Source: Acidiphilium acidophilum (lineage in GTDB: Bacteria; Pseudomonadota; Alphaproteobacteria; Acetobacterales; Acetobacteraceae). Taken from it: a stretch of 64,000 nt of DNA. Made by a program: the position numbers and the translations under genes. The DNA lies in the NCBI RefSeq assembly GCF_033842475.1, contig NZ_JAWXYB010000018.1, positions 2,835,501 through 2,899,500 on the forward strand. Direction: 5' to 3'. How positions within the stretch are numbered: position 1 is the stretch's first letter; each line of letters opens with the position of its first letter. Of the stretch, positions 17,906 through 26,007 are shown in pieces. The notes beneath the pieces were generated by a model. That model did not search any database. It was given only the letters and a program-made list of their open reading frames with translations, and was not told where the DNA came from.

Positions 17906-19549
17906 ATGTCCACACCATCCCATCCCCGCCCCGGCGACAAGGTGCCCCCCGCGTCGCGCGCCAACATCCCCCGCCTGATCACCGATTATTTCACCCTGAA
18001 ACCCGACCCCGCGGACCCCGCCCAGCGCGTCGCCTTCGGCACCTCGGGCCATCGCGGCACGGCCGCCGCCGCCAGCTTCACCGAATCCCACATCGCCGCC
18101 ATCACCCAGGCGGTCTGCGACCACCGCGCCCGCGCCGGCATCACCGGCCCGCTCTTCCTCGGCAAGGACACCCACGCCCTGTCCGAAGCCGCCTTCACCA
18201 CCGCCCTCGAAGTTCTCGCCGCCAATAATGTCGACACCATGATCGACCAGTCCGGCGGCTACACCCCCACCCCGGTCATCTCCCACGCCATCCTCACCCA
18301 CAACCGCAACCGCACCACCGGCCTCGCGGACGGCATCGTGATCAGCCCCTCGCACAATCCGCCCGAGGATGGCGGCTTCAAATACAACCCCCCCAACGGC
18401 GGCCCCGCCGATACCGACATCACCGGCGCGATCCAGAACGCCGCCAACGCCTGGCTCGCCGCCCCCGCGACCATCAAACGCGCCACCAACCCCACCCGCG
18501 CCGCCTGCATCCACCGCCACGACTACATCACCCCCTACGTCGCCGACCTCGAAAACATCATCGACATGCAGGCCATCGCCGCCTCCGGCATCCGCATCGG
18601 CATCGACCCCCTCGGTGGCGCCGCCGCCGCCTATTGGGACCCGATCATCGCCCGCTACAACCTCGCCGCCACCCTCACCAACCCCCTCATTGACCCCACT
18701 TTCGGCTTCATGACGCTGGACTGGGACCGCAAGATCCGCATGGACTGCTCATCCCCCCACGCCATGACCAGCCTGATCGCCCTGCAAACCCGGTTCGACA
18801 TCGCCTTCGCGACCGACCCGGACGCCGACCGCCACGGCATCGTCACCCCCAGCGCCGGCCTGATGCCGCCCAACCAGTACCTCGCCGCCGCCATCGCCTA
18901 TCTCTGCACCCACCGCCCGCACTGGCCCGCCACCGCCGCCATCGGCAAAACCGCCGTCTCCAGCGCCATGATCGACCGCGTGGTCGCCGCCCAGGGCCGC
19001 ACCACCATCGAAGTCCCGGTCGGTTTCAAATGGTTCAGCGCCGGCCTGATCGACGGCAGTCTCGCCTTCGGCGGCGAGGAAAGCGCCGGCGCCTCCTTCC
19101 TCCGCCGCGACGGCAGCGTCTGGACCACCGACAAGGACGGCCTGATCCTCGGCCTCCTCGCCGCCGAAATCACCGCCACCACCAACACCGATCCCGCAAG
19201 ATACTACGCCGAAATCACCGAAACCCTCGGCACATCCCACTACGAACGGATCGACGCCCCCGCCTCGCCCGCCCAGAAAACCATCCTCGCGAAACTCGAC
19301 CCCTCATCGGTCACCGCAACCACCCTCGCAGGCGATCCCATCACCGCGAAACTCAACCGCGCCCCCGGCAACGACGCCCCGCTCGGCGGCCTGAAAATCA
19401 CCACCGCCAACGCCTGGTTCGCCGCCCGCCCGTCCGGCACCGAACACGTCTACAAAATCTACGCGGAAAGCTTCATCAGCCGGGACCACCTCAACGCCGT
19501 GCAGGCGGAGGCGCAGACACTGGTGTCCGGGCTTTTTGAGAAAGGATAA
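17906..19549 (+). CDS. pgm: Phosphoglucomutase (alpha-D-glucose phosphate-specific)
   Basis: Interconverts glucose-1-phosphate and glucose-6-phosphate for glycogen, UDP-glucose and surface glycans. 547 residues, the size of the E. coli Pgm type. Phosphoserine Ser149 in GIVISPSHNPPEDGGFKY, metal-binding loop DPDADRHGI, sugar-binding GGEESAGASF and phosphate-binding C-terminal loop RPSGTEHVYKIYAES. Start ATG at 17906 is preceded by CGGGAGA. Codon use is extremely C-rich at third positions, like pnt and clpP nearby. An inverted pair of T-rich hairpins separates it from convergent clpP. Confidence 0.96.
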   Translation: MSTPSHPRPGDKVPPASRANIPRLITDYFTLKPDPADPAQRVAFGTSGHRGTAAAASFTESHIAAITQAVCDHRARAGITGPLFLGKDTHALSEAAFTTALEVLAANNVDTMIDQSGGYTPTPVISHAILTHNRNRTTGLADGIVISPSHNPPEDGGFKYNPPNGGPADTDITGAIQNAANAWLAAPATIKRATNPTRAACIHRHDYITPYVADLENIIDMQAIAASGIRIGIDPLGGAAAAYWDPIIARYNLAATLTNPLIDPTFGFMTLDWDRKIRMDCSSPHAMTSLIALQTRFDIAFATDPDADRHGIVTPSAGLMPPNQYLAAAIAYLCTHRPHWPATAAIGKTAVSSAMIDRVVAAQGRTTIEVPVGFKWFSAGLIDGSLAFGGEESAGASFLRRDGSVWTTDKDGLILGLLAAEITATTNTDPARYYAEITETLGTSHYERIDAPASPAQKTILAKLDPSSVTATTLAGDPITAKLNRAPGNDAPLGGLKITTANAWFAARPSGTEHVYKIYAESFISRDHLNAVQAEAQTLVSGLFEKG

Positions 19550-19557
19550 GTCAAGCA

Positions 19558-19674
19558 CTTCTTTTTTTGTAAAAAAAGAAGCAAAAAAACTTTCATTCCT
19601 TGAGTCCGAAGCCTTTGAACCGACCGAGACCCAGTTAACAAAAGTTTTTTGCTTCTTTTTTCCAAAAAAGAAGC
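19558..19674. repeat. T-rich hairpin repeat, inverted pair A
   Basis: Two hairpins in opposite orientation, 19558-19581 (stem CTTCTTTTTTT) and 19651-19674 (stem GCTTCTTTTTT), starts 93 bp apart. The whole unit is itself an inverted repeat with a unique centre of about 45 bases. It sits between convergent pgm and clpP. Centre shares GACCCAG and ACAAAAGTTTTTT with pair B. Confidence 0.9.
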
Positions 19675-19684
19675 GCTTCCTTAC

Positions 19685-20344
19685 CTACTCAACCCCATCA
19701 AGTTCCTTGGCACTATTGATAACCCGCGTCACCATGCCATACTTGATCGCCTCATCGGCACCCATCCAGTAATTCCGGTCGGTATCCTTCTCGACCCGCT
19801 CCAGACTCTGCCCGGTCTCGCGCGCGATGATCCGGTTGATCCGCTCGCGCATCTTGATGATCTCGCGCGCCTCGATCTCGATATCCGTCGCCGGCCCGCG
19901 CACCCCGCCCATCGGCTGATGCAACAGAAACCGCGTATTCGGCATGCAGAACCGCCGTTCCTTGTTCGCCGCCAGATAAATCAGCGCCCCGGCACTCGCC
20001 ACCCACCCGGTCCCGATCATCCGGATCGGCGATGTCGCATCGACAAACCGGATCACGTCATGGATCGTGTCGCCACTCTCCACATGCCCGCCCGGCGAAT
20101 TGACGTACACATCGATCGGCGCATCCGCCGCGCCCGAAAGAGCCAGCAGCTGCCCGGTCACCGCCCGCGCGATCCGGTCATGGATCTCGCCGAAAATCAG
20201 CACCTTGCGCTGCTTGAACAGCCGGTTCTCCAGCTCCCCGCCAATCGGCTTGGCCTCTTTCTTCTCGGTCTCATTCGGCTCCGTCTCCGGCGCATCCTCT
20301 TCATCGGCGCGCGGGGCGATCCAGTTGCGATAGTCGCGTGTCAT
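19685..20344 (-). CDS. clpP: ClpP-family serine protease
   Basis: Proteolytic subunit working with a Clp ATPase. 219 residues. Catalytic Ser117 in GTGWVASAGALIYLAA and His142 in RFLLHQPMGG; the aspartate is probably in KDTDRNYWMGADEA. The oxyanion-loop VNSPGGHVESG is also seen. Residues 1-35 are a charged Glu/Lys-rich extension not present in standard ClpP, and the sequence departs from canonical E. coli ClpP (for example GTGWVASAG instead of GQAASMGA), so this is likely a second, divergent ClpP paralogue rather than the housekeeping copy. No clpX or clpA gene is adjacent. Divergent from pntAA with about 200 bases between. Confidence 0.88.
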   Translation of the reverse strand: MTRDYRNWIAPRADEEDAPETEPNETEKKEAKPIGGELENRLFKQRKVLIFGEIHDRIARAVTGQLLALSGAADAPIDVYVNSPGGHVESGDTIHDVIRFVDATSPIRMIGTGWVASAGALIYLAANKERRFCMPNTRFLLHQPMGGVRGPATDIEIEAREIIKMRERINRIIARETGQSLERVEKDTDRNYWMGADEAIKYGMVTRVINSAKELDGVE

Positions 20345-20547
20345 GCGAAACTCCTGATCTGATCCGCCCTATTCTGATGGATGCGCCCCACGCTGTCGAG
20401 ACCAGCCCCCCCGGCGTCTTGACACAACCCCCGCCACATGGTGCGACACGTCCAAAGCAGACCTCACGACTGTGGCATTTATGTCGCTTACCGCCGGGCC
20501 TGCCGACATAATATGCGTGACCCGTGCTGCACGAAGGGATGGAATGA

Positions 20548-21687
20548 ATGCGCCTCGCTGTACTGAAAGAGCGCCTGCCGGGTGAAACCCGCGTCGCCGC
20601 GGTGCCCGATTCGGTCAAAAAACTCACCGCCCTCGGCATCGAGGTCGTCATCGAATCCGGTGCCGGCACCGCCGCCGCCATCTCCGATGCCGCCCTGCGC
20701 GAAGCCGGTGCCGAAATCGTGCCGGATGCCGCAACCGCTCTCACCGGCGCCGGCATCGTCTTCACCGTCCAGCCGCCCGATGAAGCCACCCTCGCGAAAA
20801 TCCCGCGCGGCGCGCTCCTCATCGGCACCCTCGGCGCCGCCGGCAACCCCGCCCTCGCCCAAACCTACGCCGCCGCCGGCATCGATGCCTGCTCGATGGA
20901 ACTCCTCCCCCGCATCACCCGCGCCCAGTCGATGGACGTGCTCTCCTCCCAGGCCAACCTCGCCGGCTACCGCGCCGTCATCGAAGGTGCGGAAGCCTTC
21001 CCGCGCGGCTTCGCCATGATGATGACCGCCGCCGGCACCGTCCCGCCCGCCCGCGTCTTCGTCGTCGGCGCCGGCGTCGCCGGCCTCCAGGCCATCGCCA
21101 CCGCCCGCCGCCTCGGCGCCATCGTCTCCGCAACCGATGTCCGCCCCGCCGCCAAGGAGGAAATCAAATCCCTCGGCGCCTCCTTCATCGGCGTCGAAGA
21201 CGAGGAAAGCAAAGCCCAGACCGGCGCCTACGCCAAGGAAATGAGCGCTGAATTCCGCGCCAAACAAGCCGCCCTCATCGCCGAAACCGTCGCGAAAAAC
21301 GACATCGTCATCTGCACCGCCCTCGTCATGGGCCGCAAAGCCCCGATCATCGTCACCTCCGAAGCCGTCGCCGCCATGCGCATGGGCAGCGTCATCGTCG
21401 ATATCGCGGCAGACGCCGGCGGCAATTGCGGCGCGACCACTCCCGGCGAACGCACCGTCACCGAAAACGGCGTCACCATCCTCGGCTACCGCAACTGGCC
21501 CTCCCGCATCGGCGTCGCCGCCAGCACCCTCTACGCCCGCAACCTGCTCACCTTCCTCACCAATTTCTGGGACAAGGACAGCAAAACCCCGAAACTCCCG
21601 CCGGAGGACGACATCGTCAAAGGCGTCCTCCTCACCCGGGGCGGCACCGTGGTCCATCCCAATTTCGTGCAGCAGGCCGCCGCATAA
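20548..21687 (+). CDS. pntAA: NAD(P) transhydrogenase alpha subunit part 1
   Basis: NAD(H)-binding soluble subunit of the proton-translocating transhydrogenase that makes NADPH from NADH. 379 residues: N-terminal MRLAVLKERLPGETRVAAVP, MELLPRITRAQSMDVLSSQA, and the Rossmann loop VFVVGAGVAGLQAIATARRL, followed by the mobile-loop region near DEESKAQTGAYAKEMS. The lack of membrane helices shows the split, three-gene form found in alphaproteobacteria. pntAB follows after about 180 bases, an unusually wide gap for this operon that is filled by an inverted pair of T-rich hairpins. Confidence 0.96.
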   Translation: MRLAVLKERLPGETRVAAVPDSVKKLTALGIEVVIESGAGTAAAISDAALREAGAEIVPDAATALTGAGIVFTVQPPDEATLAKIPRGALLIGTLGAAGNPALAQTYAAAGIDACSMELLPRITRAQSMDVLSSQANLAGYRAVIEGAEAFPRGFAMMMTAAGTVPPARVFVVGAGVAGLQAIATARRLGAIVSATDVRPAAKEEIKSLGASFIGVEDEESKAQTGAYAKEMSAEFRAKQAALIAETVAKNDIVICTALVMGRKAPIIVTSEAVAAMRMGSVIVDIAADAGGNCGATTPGERTVTENGVTILGYRNWPSRIGVAASTLYARNLLTFLTNFWDKDSKTPKLPPEDDIVKGVLLTRGGTVVHPNFVQQAAA

Positions 21688-21703
21688 GCCAGGCAGCCAA
21701 GCA

Positions 21704-21820
21704 CTTCTTTTTGTGAACAAAAAGAAGCAAAAAAACTTTATTCAATGAGACCGTGCAGGTGAAACCACCCGTGACCCAGATAAACAAAAGTTTTTTGCTT
21801 CTTTTTTACAAAAAAGAAGC
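21704..21820. repeat. T-rich hairpin repeat, inverted pair B, inside the pnt operon
   Basis: Hairpins 21704-21727 (stem CTTCTTTTTGT) and 21797-21820 (stem GCTTCTTTTTT), starts 93 bp apart. Unlike the other pairs it separates two genes of one operon in the same orientation, so it may attenuate pntAB-pntB expression. Confidence 0.9.
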
Positions 21821-21871
21821 CCTTGCTGACCTCGCCTGCCCTCATTCGCTTACCCCGCCCAGGAGCCCACA

Positions 21872-22267
21872 ATGACCCCAGCCGAACTCGCGGGCCAGGC
21901 CGCCAACCTCGCCCACAAAGCCTCCATCCTCGCCCAGAACGCCGCCGGTTTCGCCGCACAGGAAGCCGCGCGCGGCCCTCACGGCACCCCGCTGATCGAT
22001 CTGTTCGCCGTCTTCGTCATGGCCTGCTTCGTCGGCTACTACGTCATCTGGAGCGTCACCCCCGCGCTCCACTCGCCCCTGATGGCCGTCACCAACGCAA
22101 TCTCCTCGGTGATCATCGTCGGCGCCATGCTCGCCGCCGGCCTCCACGGCGATTTCGCCGCCCACGCCTTCGGCTTCTTCGCCATCATGCTGGTATCGGT
22201 GAACATCTTCGGCGGCTTCATGGTCACCGCCCGCATGCTGTCGATGTTCCGTAAAAAGACCAAGTAA
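21872..22267 (+). CDS. pntAB: NAD(P) transhydrogenase alpha subunit part 2
   Basis: Small membrane subunit of the split transhydrogenase. 131 residues with an Ala-rich N-terminal segment of about 45 residues, then three to four transmembrane helices (LIDLFAVFVMACFVGYYVIW, a second around AISSVIIVGAMLAAG, a third around FFAIMLVSVNIFGGF) and the conserved end MVTARMLSMFRKKTK. It is 13 bases before pntB, so these two are tightly co-transcribed. Confidence 0.95.
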   Translation: MTPAELAGQAANLAHKASILAQNAAGFAAQEAARGPHGTPLIDLFAVFVMACFVGYYVIWSVTPALHSPLMAVTNAISSVIIVGAMLAAGLHGDFAAHAFGFFAIMLVSVNIFGGFMVTARMLSMFRKKTK

Positions 22268-22280
22268 GGCGCCCAGAACC

Positions 22281-23696
22281 ATGAATTACGCATCCGATCC
22301 GGGCATCACGCTCGCCTACCTCGTCTCCGCCGTCCTGTTCATCCTCGCCCTGCGCGGCCTGTCCAGCCCGGTCACCTCACGGCGCGGCAACCAGCTCGGC
22401 ATGGCCGGCATGGTCATCGCCATCCTCGCCACCCTCGCCCATCCCGGCATGGAACTCGGCGGCGTCGGCCTCATCGTCATCGCCGTCGCCATCGGCGGCA
22501 GCGTCGGCGCACTGGTCGCCAAACGCATTCAAATGACCGCCCTGCCCCAGCTCGTCGCCGCCTTCCACTCGCTGGTCGGCCTCGCCGCCGTCTTCGTCGC
22601 CGCCGCCGCCCTCAACGCCCCGCAAAGCTTCGGCATCGGCACCTACCATCATCTCCGCCTCGAAAGCCTGATCGAAATGTCGATCGGCCTCGCCATCGGC
22701 GCCATCACCTTCACCGGCTCCATCATCGCCTTCGCCAAACTTCAGGCCCTGATGAAAGGCACACCCATCACCTTCCGCGGCCAGCATTTCCTGAACCTGG
22801 CCATCGCCATCCTGATCCTCATCCTGATCATCGCCTTCGTCGCCTCCGGCGGCTCGCAAATCCTCTTCTGGCTGATCGCCCTCGCCGCCCTCACCCTCGG
22901 CTTCCTCCTGATCATCCCGATCGGCGGCGCCGACATGCCCGTCGTCGTCTCGATGCTGAACTCCTACTCCGGCTGGGCCGCCGCCGGCATCGGCTTCACC
23001 ATCAGCAACTACGCCCTCATCATCACCGGCGCACTGGTCGGCTCCTCGGGCGCCATCCTGTCCTACATCATGTGCAAAGGCATGAACCGCTCGATCATCA
23101 ACGTCCTGCTCGGCGGCTTTGGCACCGATTCCGGCGCGGCCGGCCCCGCCGCCACAATGGGCGACAAAACCGTCAAATCCGGCTCCGCCGAAGACGCCGC
23201 CTTCATCATGTCCAACGCCTCGAAAGTCATCATCGTCCCCGGCTACGGCATGGCCGTCGCCCAGGCCCAACACGCCGTCCGCGAAATGGCCGACCTGCTC
23301 AAGGAGGAAGGCGTCGAAGTCAAATACGCCATCCACCCCGTCGCCGGCCGCATGCCCGGCCACATGAACGTCCTCCTCGCCGAAGCCAACGTCCCCTACG
23401 ACGAAGTCTTCGAACTCGAAACCATCAACAACGAATTCTCGACCGCCGACGTCGTCTACGTCATCGGCGCCAACGACGTCACCAACCCCGCCGCCAAAAC
23501 CAACGCCGCCTCCCCCATCTACGGCATGCCAATCCTCGAAGTGGACAAAGCCAAAACCGTCCTTTTCGTGAAACGCAGCATGGCGAGCGGCTACGCAGGC
23601 GTCGATAACGAACTCTTCTTCCGCGACAACACCATGATGCTGTTCGGCGACGCGAAGAAAATGACCGAGGAAATCGCGCAGTCGCTGGGGAAGTAA
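22281..23696 (+). CDS. pntB: NAD(P) transhydrogenase beta subunit
   Basis: Carries most of the proton channel and the NADP(H)-binding domain. 471 residues: about eight to nine membrane helices over residues 1-270, including conserved GADMPVVVSMLNSYSGWAAA and the phrase ALIITGALVGSSGAILSYIM, then the soluble domain III with VIIVPGYGMAVAQAQHAV, PVAGRMPGHMNVLLAEA, the NADP loop VIGANDVTNPAA and FVKRSMASGYAGV. Length and motifs are complete. The AT-rich foreign patch begins right after its stop. Confidence 0.97.
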   Translation: MNYASDPGITLAYLVSAVLFILALRGLSSPVTSRRGNQLGMAGMVIAILATLAHPGMELGGVGLIVIAVAIGGSVGALVAKRIQMTALPQLVAAFHSLVGLAAVFVAAAALNAPQSFGIGTYHHLRLESLIEMSIGLAIGAITFTGSIIAFAKLQALMKGTPITFRGQHFLNLAIAILILILIIAFVASGGSQILFWLIALAALTLGFLLIIPIGGADMPVVVSMLNSYSGWAAAGIGFTISNYALIITGALVGSSGAILSYIMCKGMNRSIINVLLGGFGTDSGAAGPAATMGDKTVKSGSAEDAAFIMSNASKVIIVPGYGMAVAQAQHAVREMADLLKEEGVEVKYAIHPVAGRMPGHMNVLLAEANVPYDEVFELETINNEFSTADVVYVIGANDVTNPAAKTNAASPIYGMPILEVDKAKTVLFVKRSMASGYAGVDNELFFRDNTMMLFGDAKKMTEEIAQSLGK

Positions 23697-23701
23697 GTAG
23701 A

Positions 23702-23797
23702 ATGAAGGATCAACCAAAGCCCGAAGTTAATATGCAGAATATTGCTGCATTCATTTCTGTGATTTCTTTTCTGACAATTTTTTTATCTTTTTTTTGA
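23702..23797 (+). CDS. 31-residue AT-rich ORF, likely N-terminal part of the next gene
   Basis: ATG at 23702 opens MKDQPKPEVNMQNIAAF and then one hydrophobic helix, ending TGA at 23795-23797 just after a run of eight T. The following long frame starts at a TTG overlapping this stop. A one-base (-1) shift on the T run would join them into one membrane protein of about 400 residues. Could be phase variation, transcript slippage, a true small gene or an assembly error. Confidence 0.4.
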   Translation: MKDQPKPEVNMQNIAAFISVISFLTIFLSFF

Positions 23798-24915
23798 AAT
23801 TTTTTATCGTTACGTCTTACGTCGACGAATTAAATATGCGTTTCTTTGAACCGTACTTGATGAATTCTGGAAATTATGTAGTCCTCAGTGCAGCGGCCAT
23901 TATTTTCTTTTTTAGTTTACCGGTTTTTTCTGGGGCAGGGTCCGCGATTTGGACTTTAAACTACGCAGACCAAAAAAATAATTCACAACCTTCATCATCC
24001 AGTCCATCTTATTCAAAGATAATATTTTATGGAATTATATTAATTTCTTTTTCTTTCTGTTTTACTTTTTTTTTCTACTTTGGTTATGTGTTTTTATCTC
24101 TTTTGTTTTGCCTTGCTTCAATACCGGTTATAGCTTTTTGGTTTTCGGGCGTTAACTTAGCGGAACTGTTATTGCCTGATTTCGCAGTTTTAAACCGGCT
24201 ATGCGTTTATTGTGATCTTAAAGCGAATCAGCCTGATATAAAGAACGTCGATACCGATAGAAATGACTCTATGAAATCCAGAAAAACTTGGTCGGATGTC
24301 TGTTCGATTTCTCCCGCATATTTGCAGATTGTTGCAATTTTAGTTCCCTTTATTTTTATTCGGGGATCTAAGATTGGCATGGAGAAAATTAGTTTCTTAA
24401 ATACTGTCTTCATTTCGATCATAGCTATAATATTACCTTCGTTCATTGCAATCTGGTCGTTTACTTTTACTAAAAAGTATTACCGAGATCATCCTTTAAA
24501 AGGGTTACTGTATGGTGTGTCTCCTCCAATAATATTTGTATTTTTTTTCTTGGCTGCTACCTCTAGTTTCTACTCCCAATTCTCTGAGAGAGTGATGTTT
24601 GAGTCAAATTTAGGATTCTACCAAATACGATTTTTAGAAAGCCATTATCCATCTAAGAAGAATGATAAAACATTTAGTAAAAACTTTTGTTTATTTGCAA
24701 TGAATTTAGATCAATACTATATTTTTCCTATTAAAACTATCGAAAATCATGCTAGAACAATCGACAACATATTCTATTCTGTGCGAGCTTCAAATATATC
24801 TATCAAAAGCATTATTCATAAAAATAAATTTTCTAGTATGACGCAGATAAGCACTCAAAATTTTTGTCCGCCAGTTTATATCAAAAAAGCAAGCCGTAGG
24901 ATGGGCCGCACTTAA
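23794..24915 (+). CDS. AT-rich polytopic membrane protein of unknown function
   Basis: 373 residues from a TTG overlapping the preceding stop. At least six hydrophobic helices are visible (VVLSAAAIIFFFSLPVF, IIFYGIILISFSFC, YVFLSLLFCLASIPVIAFW, LQIVAILVPFIFI, TVFISIIAIILPSFIAIW, PIIFVFFFLAATS), followed by a soluble C-terminal part of about 110 residues. I recognise no family. Base composition and codon choice (A/T at third positions, TTT, AAA, ATA) differ sharply from all flanking genes, so it is probably a recent acquisition. The last codons lie inside a repeated segment (24888-24924), suggesting the original 3' end was cut or replaced. Confidence 0.6.
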   Translation: MKFFIVTSYVDELNMRFFEPYLMNSGNYVVLSAAAIIFFFSLPVFSGAGSAIWTLNYADQKNNSQPSSSSPSYSKIIFYGIILISFSFCFTFFFYFGYVFLSLLFCLASIPVIAFWFSGVNLAELLLPDFAVLNRLCVYCDLKANQPDIKNVDTDRNDSMKSRKTWSDVCSISPAYLQIVAILVPFIFIRGSKIGMEKISFLNTVFISIIAIILPSFIAIWSFTFTKKYYRDHPLKGLLYGVSPPIIFVFFFLAATSSFYSQFSERVMFESNLGFYQIRFLESHYPSKKNDKTFSKNFCLFAMNLDQYYIFPIKTIENHARTIDNIFYSVRASNISIKSIIHKNKFSSMTQISTQNFCPPVYIKKASRRMGRT

Positions 24916-24924
24916 GTGTCCATC
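24888..24924 (+). repeat. Short repeat, partial copy 1
   Basis: AGCAAGCCGTAGGATGGGCC and following bases match the start of the direct repeats at 25169 and 25806. It forms the 3' edge of the AT-rich gene, so it marks a rearrangement junction. Confidence 0.6.
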
Positions 24925-24994
24925 CGGGAACACCTTGAATCTTTGGAGTCACTTGTGATTCCATAGCGGCGGCCCGATTCGCAGGAGCAGCCTG

Positions 24995-25180
24995 ATGTGG
25001 ACGAACGAAAACCGCGCCCGGTATGATCGCAGCAAGCTGCGCTGTCCGAGCGATTTGACGGAGGACGAGTGAGCGATCATCGGCCCGCTGATCCCGCCCG
25101 CCAAGCGTGGCGGCAACAAGCGTACGGTGAATGAGCGGCAGGTGATCAACGGGCTGATGTTCATCCTGAGCAAGCTGTAG
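24995..25180 (+). pseudogene. IS5-type transposase N-terminal remnant
   Basis: The frame from ATG 24995 reads MWTNENRARYDRSKLRCPSD, then LTEDE-stop-AIIGPLIPPAKRGG and a tail resembling VINGLMFILS, the hallmark N-terminus of IS5-family (DUF4096) transposases. The TGA at 25070-25072 replaces the usual Trp codon, and the frame is cut at 25180 inside a direct repeat, so only about 60 residues remain and the DDE domain is missing. Non-functional. Confidence 0.8.
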
Positions 25181-25244
25181 GACGGGCCGCACTTTAGGCC
25201 CATCGATCCACATCCTTCGACCGCCAAATGCCTCAAAGTGACCC
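25169..25244 (+). repeat. Direct repeat, copy 2 (left of the DUF6998-like gene)
   Basis: About 76 bases beginning AGCAAGCTGTAGGACGGGCC, with an internal GGGCC/GGCCC hairpin and ending near CCTCAAAGTGACCC. Same orientation and clearly similar to 25806-25881, so the two bracket the gene at 25332-25778. Confidence 0.75.
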
Positions 25245-25331
25245 GCTCAACACGCCACATGTCGCGCCATCCACCCCGGCGTCAATGCCCGCAAAAGGTA
25301 AGGCACCAATCCGGGCGTCTACGCTTGCGAC

Positions 25332-25778
25332 TTATCCAAACATCGGAGCAATCATATCTTTTCCGCCTTCCGAAATCGCTTTTAATGTGGAAAGGCGAAT
25401 CGTCCTCTGGCCATTCTTGGCCATGGCTCCTGCTGCGTTCCACGCCAACGATCCCGCTCCATCATAGACAATCTCGGCCTCCTGAGGCGAAACCACGCGC
25501 AAAACCACAAGCCGATCACAATCCGCGTACATCGCAATCGAGTGTCCCGCCGTCATCTTGATCTGAACCTCGCGCCCCTCGGAGTCGAGCGCGTCATGGC
25601 CCGGTTCCGACATTCCGTACAGCGTCAGCCCGAGCGCCTCTGCCGCCACGACTTCGCCGATCGATCCAACCAAATGACCATCGGGCGTGAATTTTCGCCC
25701 CGGATAGGCACGCTCCAATTGCGCAACCGCTTCATAGATTTGCGCCACGGCGGGCGGCAGGGGAATCCTTCGAGTCAT
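25332..25778 (-). CDS. DUF6998-like protein, possible nuclease fold
   Basis: 148 residues. The segment HLVGSIGEVVAAEALGLTLY, then GHDALDSEGREVQIKM, recalls DUF6998-type proteins and the core of PD-(D/E)XK nucleases: an early Glu, an Asp in the GHD position, then a QIK that would supply the lysine. The family label is from memory and catalytic function is inference. The remainder (YADCDRLVVLRVVSPQEAEI) is beta-rich. The gene stands alone between two direct repeats of about 76 bases, beside an IS5 remnant, so it may have arrived as a mobile cassette. Host genome-like composition, unlike the AT-rich gene nearby. Confidence 0.65.
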   Translation of the reverse strand: MTRRIPLPPAVAQIYEAVAQLERAYPGRKFTPDGHLVGSIGEVVAAEALGLTLYGMSEPGHDALDSEGREVQIKMTAGHSIAMYADCDRLVVLRVVSPQEAEIVYDGAGSLAWNAAGAMAKNGQRTIRLSTLKAISEGGKDMIAPMFG

Positions 25779-25805
25779 ATATACCTCGGTTTACCAGAGA
25801 GCCGC

Positions 25806-25881
25806 AGCAAGCTGTAGGATGGGCCGCCCTTCAGGCCCATCGATCTACATCCATCGAACACCAGTTGCCTCAAAGCAACCC
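25806..25881 (+). repeat. Direct repeat, copy 3 (right of the DUF6998-like gene)
   Basis: Begins AGCAAGCTGTAGGATGGGCC, contains GGCCC pairing with the earlier GGGCC, and continues GATCTACATCCATCGA. Matches copy 2 with scattered substitutions over about 76 bases in the same orientation. Confidence 0.75.
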
Positions 25882-25930
25882 CGTGCCCCTGACAATGCCC
25901 ATAACCCAACTAATGAAAGTTTCTGTGCAC

Positions 25931-25946
25931 CTTTTTTTCAAAAAAG
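25931..25946. repeat. T-rich hairpin repeat, degenerate single copy 3
   Basis: Core CTTTTTT / AAAAAAG with flank AGTAGCCCTTCCTT. It has lost the GCTTC arm on the left but keeps the flanking CCCTTCC of the family. Confidence 0.6.
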
Positions 25947-26007
25947 TAGCCCTTCCTTCCCCTCTCTCCACTTTCTCACCCCCCGCCCCCTATGCTTATA
26001 GTCCCAT

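Noticed and set aside
19558-19674. T-rich hairpin pairs as CRISPR repeats
   Set aside because: At most two copies per locus, in inverted orientation, with no array of regularly spaced direct repeats and no cas genes.
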